NCBI RefSeq assembly: GCF_000765145.1
Contig: NZ_JMGA01000057.1
Location: 1 to 64,000, forward strand
DNA: 64,000 nucleotides
Direction of reading: 5' to 3'
DNA from: Desulfosporosinus sp. HMP52
Lineage (GTDB): Bacteria > Bacillota > Desulfitobacteriia > Desulfitobacteriales > Desulfitobacteriaceae
Shown here: in pieces, positions 61,865 to 64,000 of the stretch
Layout of the letters: every line of letters starts with the position of its first letter
How positions within the stretch are numbered: the stretch's first letter is position 1
The notes under the pieces: model-generated
Database searches by the model: none
Told to the model about the DNA's origin: nothing
The model's input: only the letters and a program-made list of their open reading frames with translations
Made by a program: the position numbers and the translations under genes

Positions 61865-63978
61865 TCAACATAATACCCTTTGTTTCTACTTTTTGCTTCA
61901 TACAATATTTGATCAGCTTTGTTCAGGAGATCATCGTACTTAAGGGTCCAGTCCTCAATCCATAAAAGTCCGCCCGAAATCGTTATAGGCTTGAGGGAAC
62001 TGTCTGGAAATGCAAGTAAATCTTTAGTCAAGCCCTGGTAAAAGTTATCCATTTCCATCCTTATGGCATTCCTGTTCTCAAAGCCAAATAAGAATAGAAC
62101 AAATTCATCTCCGGAACGTCTCCCCAAAATACTAGATGTTCCTCCTATTTTAGAAAGATGTGATACCGCTCTATTAATATATGAGTCTCCCCATTGATGC
62201 CCATAAGTGTCATTGATTTTCTTAAGATAATCAAGATCAAACATGATAAGTGCGGCTGTGTCCTGTGAGCCGGCACTTTCTATAAGGTTCTCAATACGGC
62301 GTTGAACTGCCTTTCTATTGTAGATCATGGTCAGAGGATCATAATCCCGTTCCATTTTAATCTTATTTTTCTCCAAAATCTCTTGTGTCACATCGCTTAC
62401 AACACCCATAGTGCTATTCTCGTTTTTTACCAATTTTACCTTGACGTATTTGATGGGTTCCGTGGATATTTGGTAAACATTCTCATCCTCTTTTTCCGGA
62501 TGATTAAATTTCTGCCGGATATGAGCTATAAACTTCTCTTTGTTCTGAATAATCTCAGCCATGAGAGCACTGTCTATTTCAAGAATTACTGGCAATTGAT
62601 CTGTCATAAATACATGGCTGGAATCACGTTTAATCTCAAAAACACCAATTGGAAAATCAGCCAGATCGATTATTTTTGACATCTTCACGGTAGACTCAAG
62701 CAATTCATTATTGGCATTTTCCATTGCGCTGGACAAACCATCAATTTCGGTCAACCCCGTTGGATTAAGTTTAAGCGCTTTGTTGTTAGCACTTTCTTTC
62801 ACCTGCTTAACGAGTTGAGTTATTGGTTTCGTGAATCGATAGCTGATGAAATACCCTCCAACTATTCCAATTGCGATGGATGCCAATAGGGACATTCCTA
62901 GGATTTGTTGGATTTTACGGACATAATTAAGAAGATGATTTTCTGTCATTAGGCCTACTAAGTACCAAGACTCTTCCTCAAAGGGTGTATTAAATTTGTA
63001 AAGTCCTATTCGTTCCAGACAAGCGTATATCTTTTCTTCACTGTTGTGATTTTCTACACGATAAATATTTCGATTCTTATCTACTTCAGTCAAAGCGAAT
63101 GATTCATCTCCTCTGATCATCCGTTTTTGTAAGGCACCGACCATTAAAATCGGCTGAATTTTGTTAGCTCCTTCATTGCTGTATCCGATCAAATACCCCA
63201 TTGAATCCCTGGGCTGTAAGTCTATGGCGGGCAAAAATTGATTAAAGTAATTCACAGATATTTCTACACCTATGATACCTCGTAAGACGTTATCCCCATC
63301 AAAAAGCGGCATTGTGTAAGTTATTATAGGCAAATCATCAGGAAAAAGTTTAAAAGGCGGACTCCAATAGCCCAACAAGTTGGCATTAAAGGTTAGAGGA
63401 GCCTTAGAAAACGGCTTCTCAAAGAACTCACTGTTACTCTCATCAAATTTCATGTCATATTTCCAGGATTGATCCATTGGGATTTTTTGTTTTTTTGCCA
63501 AATCCGAAGGTCCAAGAATCAGGTATAAATCTTTACTTGAATAATCATTCCAAAGTGGATCATAGTCACGAATATACAGAGCCGGATACTTAGCCAATTC
63601 TTCTTCTTTTAAAATAATAAAGGCGCCTGTAGTCTGAGTCGTCCTCAGCATATTTATCAATTCGTCAATTGATTCATCGAAAAAGGCCTTACTCGATGAT
63701 GTATCAGAGAGATTTCTGGAAAACTTATTGATAAAGGGGGTCATATTAGTCCAGCGGTTTTTCATTTCCCTCTGTACGCTATCATTGCGATTGTGAACTT
63801 TATCATAAAAAGACTGATAAGCATTTTCTTGGGCCTGACTGAGAACCCCTCCTGCTATCAGGGTGCCTGTCAAAAGAATTGCTTGAATAACGATTAGTGC
63901 AATAACAAAACTGGTCATACGAAATAATATTGACTTTTTATCCATCCCAATTTTCTTCATTACAAGCTTTTCTTTCAT
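61855..63978 (-). CDS. Cache-domain diguanylate cyclase
   Basis: About 707 aa. One N-terminal membrane helix (about 17-45), a large extracytoplasmic dCache-type sensor (about 50-350), a second helix (about 358-378), a HAMP-like segment, a degenerate PAS-like region and a C-terminal GGDEF domain. The active loop reads RRSGDEFVLFL (SGDEF, a functional variant in many cyclases), with YNRKAVQRRIE and LMIFDLDYLKKINDTYGH-type blocks (FDLDYLKKINDTYGHQWGD). The ATG at 63978 follows GGGTGAG closely; a later ATG at 63960 is an alternative. Not part of the choline operon. Confidence 0.88.
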   Translation of the reverse strand: MKEKLVMKKIGMDKKSILFRMTSFVIALIVIQAILLTGTLIAGGVLSQAQENAYQSFYDKVHNRNDSVQREMKNRWTNMTPFINKFSRNLSDTSSSKAFFDESIDELINMLRTTQTTGAFIILKEEELAKYPALYIRDYDPLWNDYSSKDLYLILGPSDLAKKQKIPMDQSWKYDMKFDESNSEFFEKPFSKAPLTFNANLLGYWSPPFKLFPDDLPIITYTMPLFDGDNVLRGIIGVEISVNYFNQFLPAIDLQPRDSMGYLIGYSNEGANKIQPILMVGALQKRMIRGDESFALTEVDKNRNIYRVENHNSEEKIYACLERIGLYKFNTPFEEESWYLVGLMTENHLLNYVRKIQQILGMSLLASIAIGIVGGYFISYRFTKPITQLVKQVKESANNKALKLNPTGLTEIDGLSSAMENANNELLESTVKMSKIIDLADFPIGVFEIKRDSSHVFMTDQLPVILEIDSALMAEIIQNKEKFIAHIRQKFNHPEKEDENVYQISTEPIKYVKVKLVKNENSTMGVVSDVTQEILEKNKIKMERDYDPLTMIYNRKAVQRRIENLIESAGSQDTAALIMFDLDYLKKINDTYGHQWGDSYINRAVSHLSKIGGTSSILGRRSGDEFVLFLFGFENRNAIRMEMDNFYQGLTKDLLAFPDSSLKPITISGGLLWIEDWTLKYDDLLNKADQILYEAKSRNKGYYVESA

Positions 63979-64000
63979 CACTCACCCAAAATCAAAGACC

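Overview
The window looks like a chromosomal segment of an anaerobic, spore-forming, low-to-mid GC Firmicute of the Peptococcaceae type. Desulfosporosinus or Desulfitobacterium is my best guess, judged from gene content and protein style and not from a database match. Supporting signs are strong AGGAGG ribosome sites with frequent TTG/GTG starts, a trimeric [FeFe] hydrogenase, hybrid cluster protein, a YjcZ-like small protein, a KinB-like sensor kinase and a glycyl-radical microcompartment. No rRNA, tRNA, CRISPR array or intact insertion sequence was recognised.

Layout. 1-7.1 kb: nucleotide-sugar genes for surface polysaccharide (UDP-HexNAc dehydrogenase, FlaA1/CapD-type dehydratase, GalU) mixed with two anchored proteins of unknown function, a perfect 38-bp palindrome and a 33-bp tandem repeat. 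7.5-13.5 kb: ClpP, a PAS histidine kinase, a potassium-channel-like protein with an unusual filter, an FMN glutamate-synthase-like protein and two small proteins. 13.7-15.3 kb: amtB-glnK ammonium module. 15.7-18.3 kb: two DUF445 membrane proteins. 18.6-20.4 kb: a MerR regulator and acyl-CoA dehydrogenase under a recognisable MerR-type promoter. 20.7-24.9 kb: HydCBA electron-bifurcating-type hydrogenase. 25-31.4 kb: TcdA, DUF5317, HD-GYP, a 24-residue peptide gene, Hcp and a gamma carbonic anhydrase. 31.5-36.1 kb: a SiaB-SiaC-SiaA-like switch feeding a GGDEF+HD-GYP enzyme. 36.3-43.9 kb: MgtC-like protein, exonuclease III, a butyryl-CoA-dehydrogenase-like enzyme, and a LytS/LytTR pair next to a GntP permease.

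The centrepiece is 44.1-61.7 kb. Here lies a 17-gene, one-direction choline-utilisation (cut) glycyl-radical microcompartment operon (60329 down to 46404). A PocR-type sensor kinase and an AraC-type response regulator follow it, and a LicA-like choline kinase gene is divergent from it. CutC carries every choline-pocket residue known from the family at a constant +1 offset, plus the glycyl-radical loop. CutD activates it. Choline would be cleaved to trimethylamine and acetaldehyde inside a shell built from three BMC-H proteins, a PduT-like trimer, a PduU-like protein, a GrpU-like protein and an EutN vertex protein. Acetaldehyde is then oxidised to acetyl-CoA by an acylating aldehyde dehydrogenase and turned to acetyl phosphate by PduL. 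A second aldehyde dehydrogenase paralogue has Ser in place of the catalytic Cys. No alcohol dehydrogenase is present in the operon. The window ends in a Cache-GGDEF protein, so at least three c-di-GMP enzymes lie within 64 kb.
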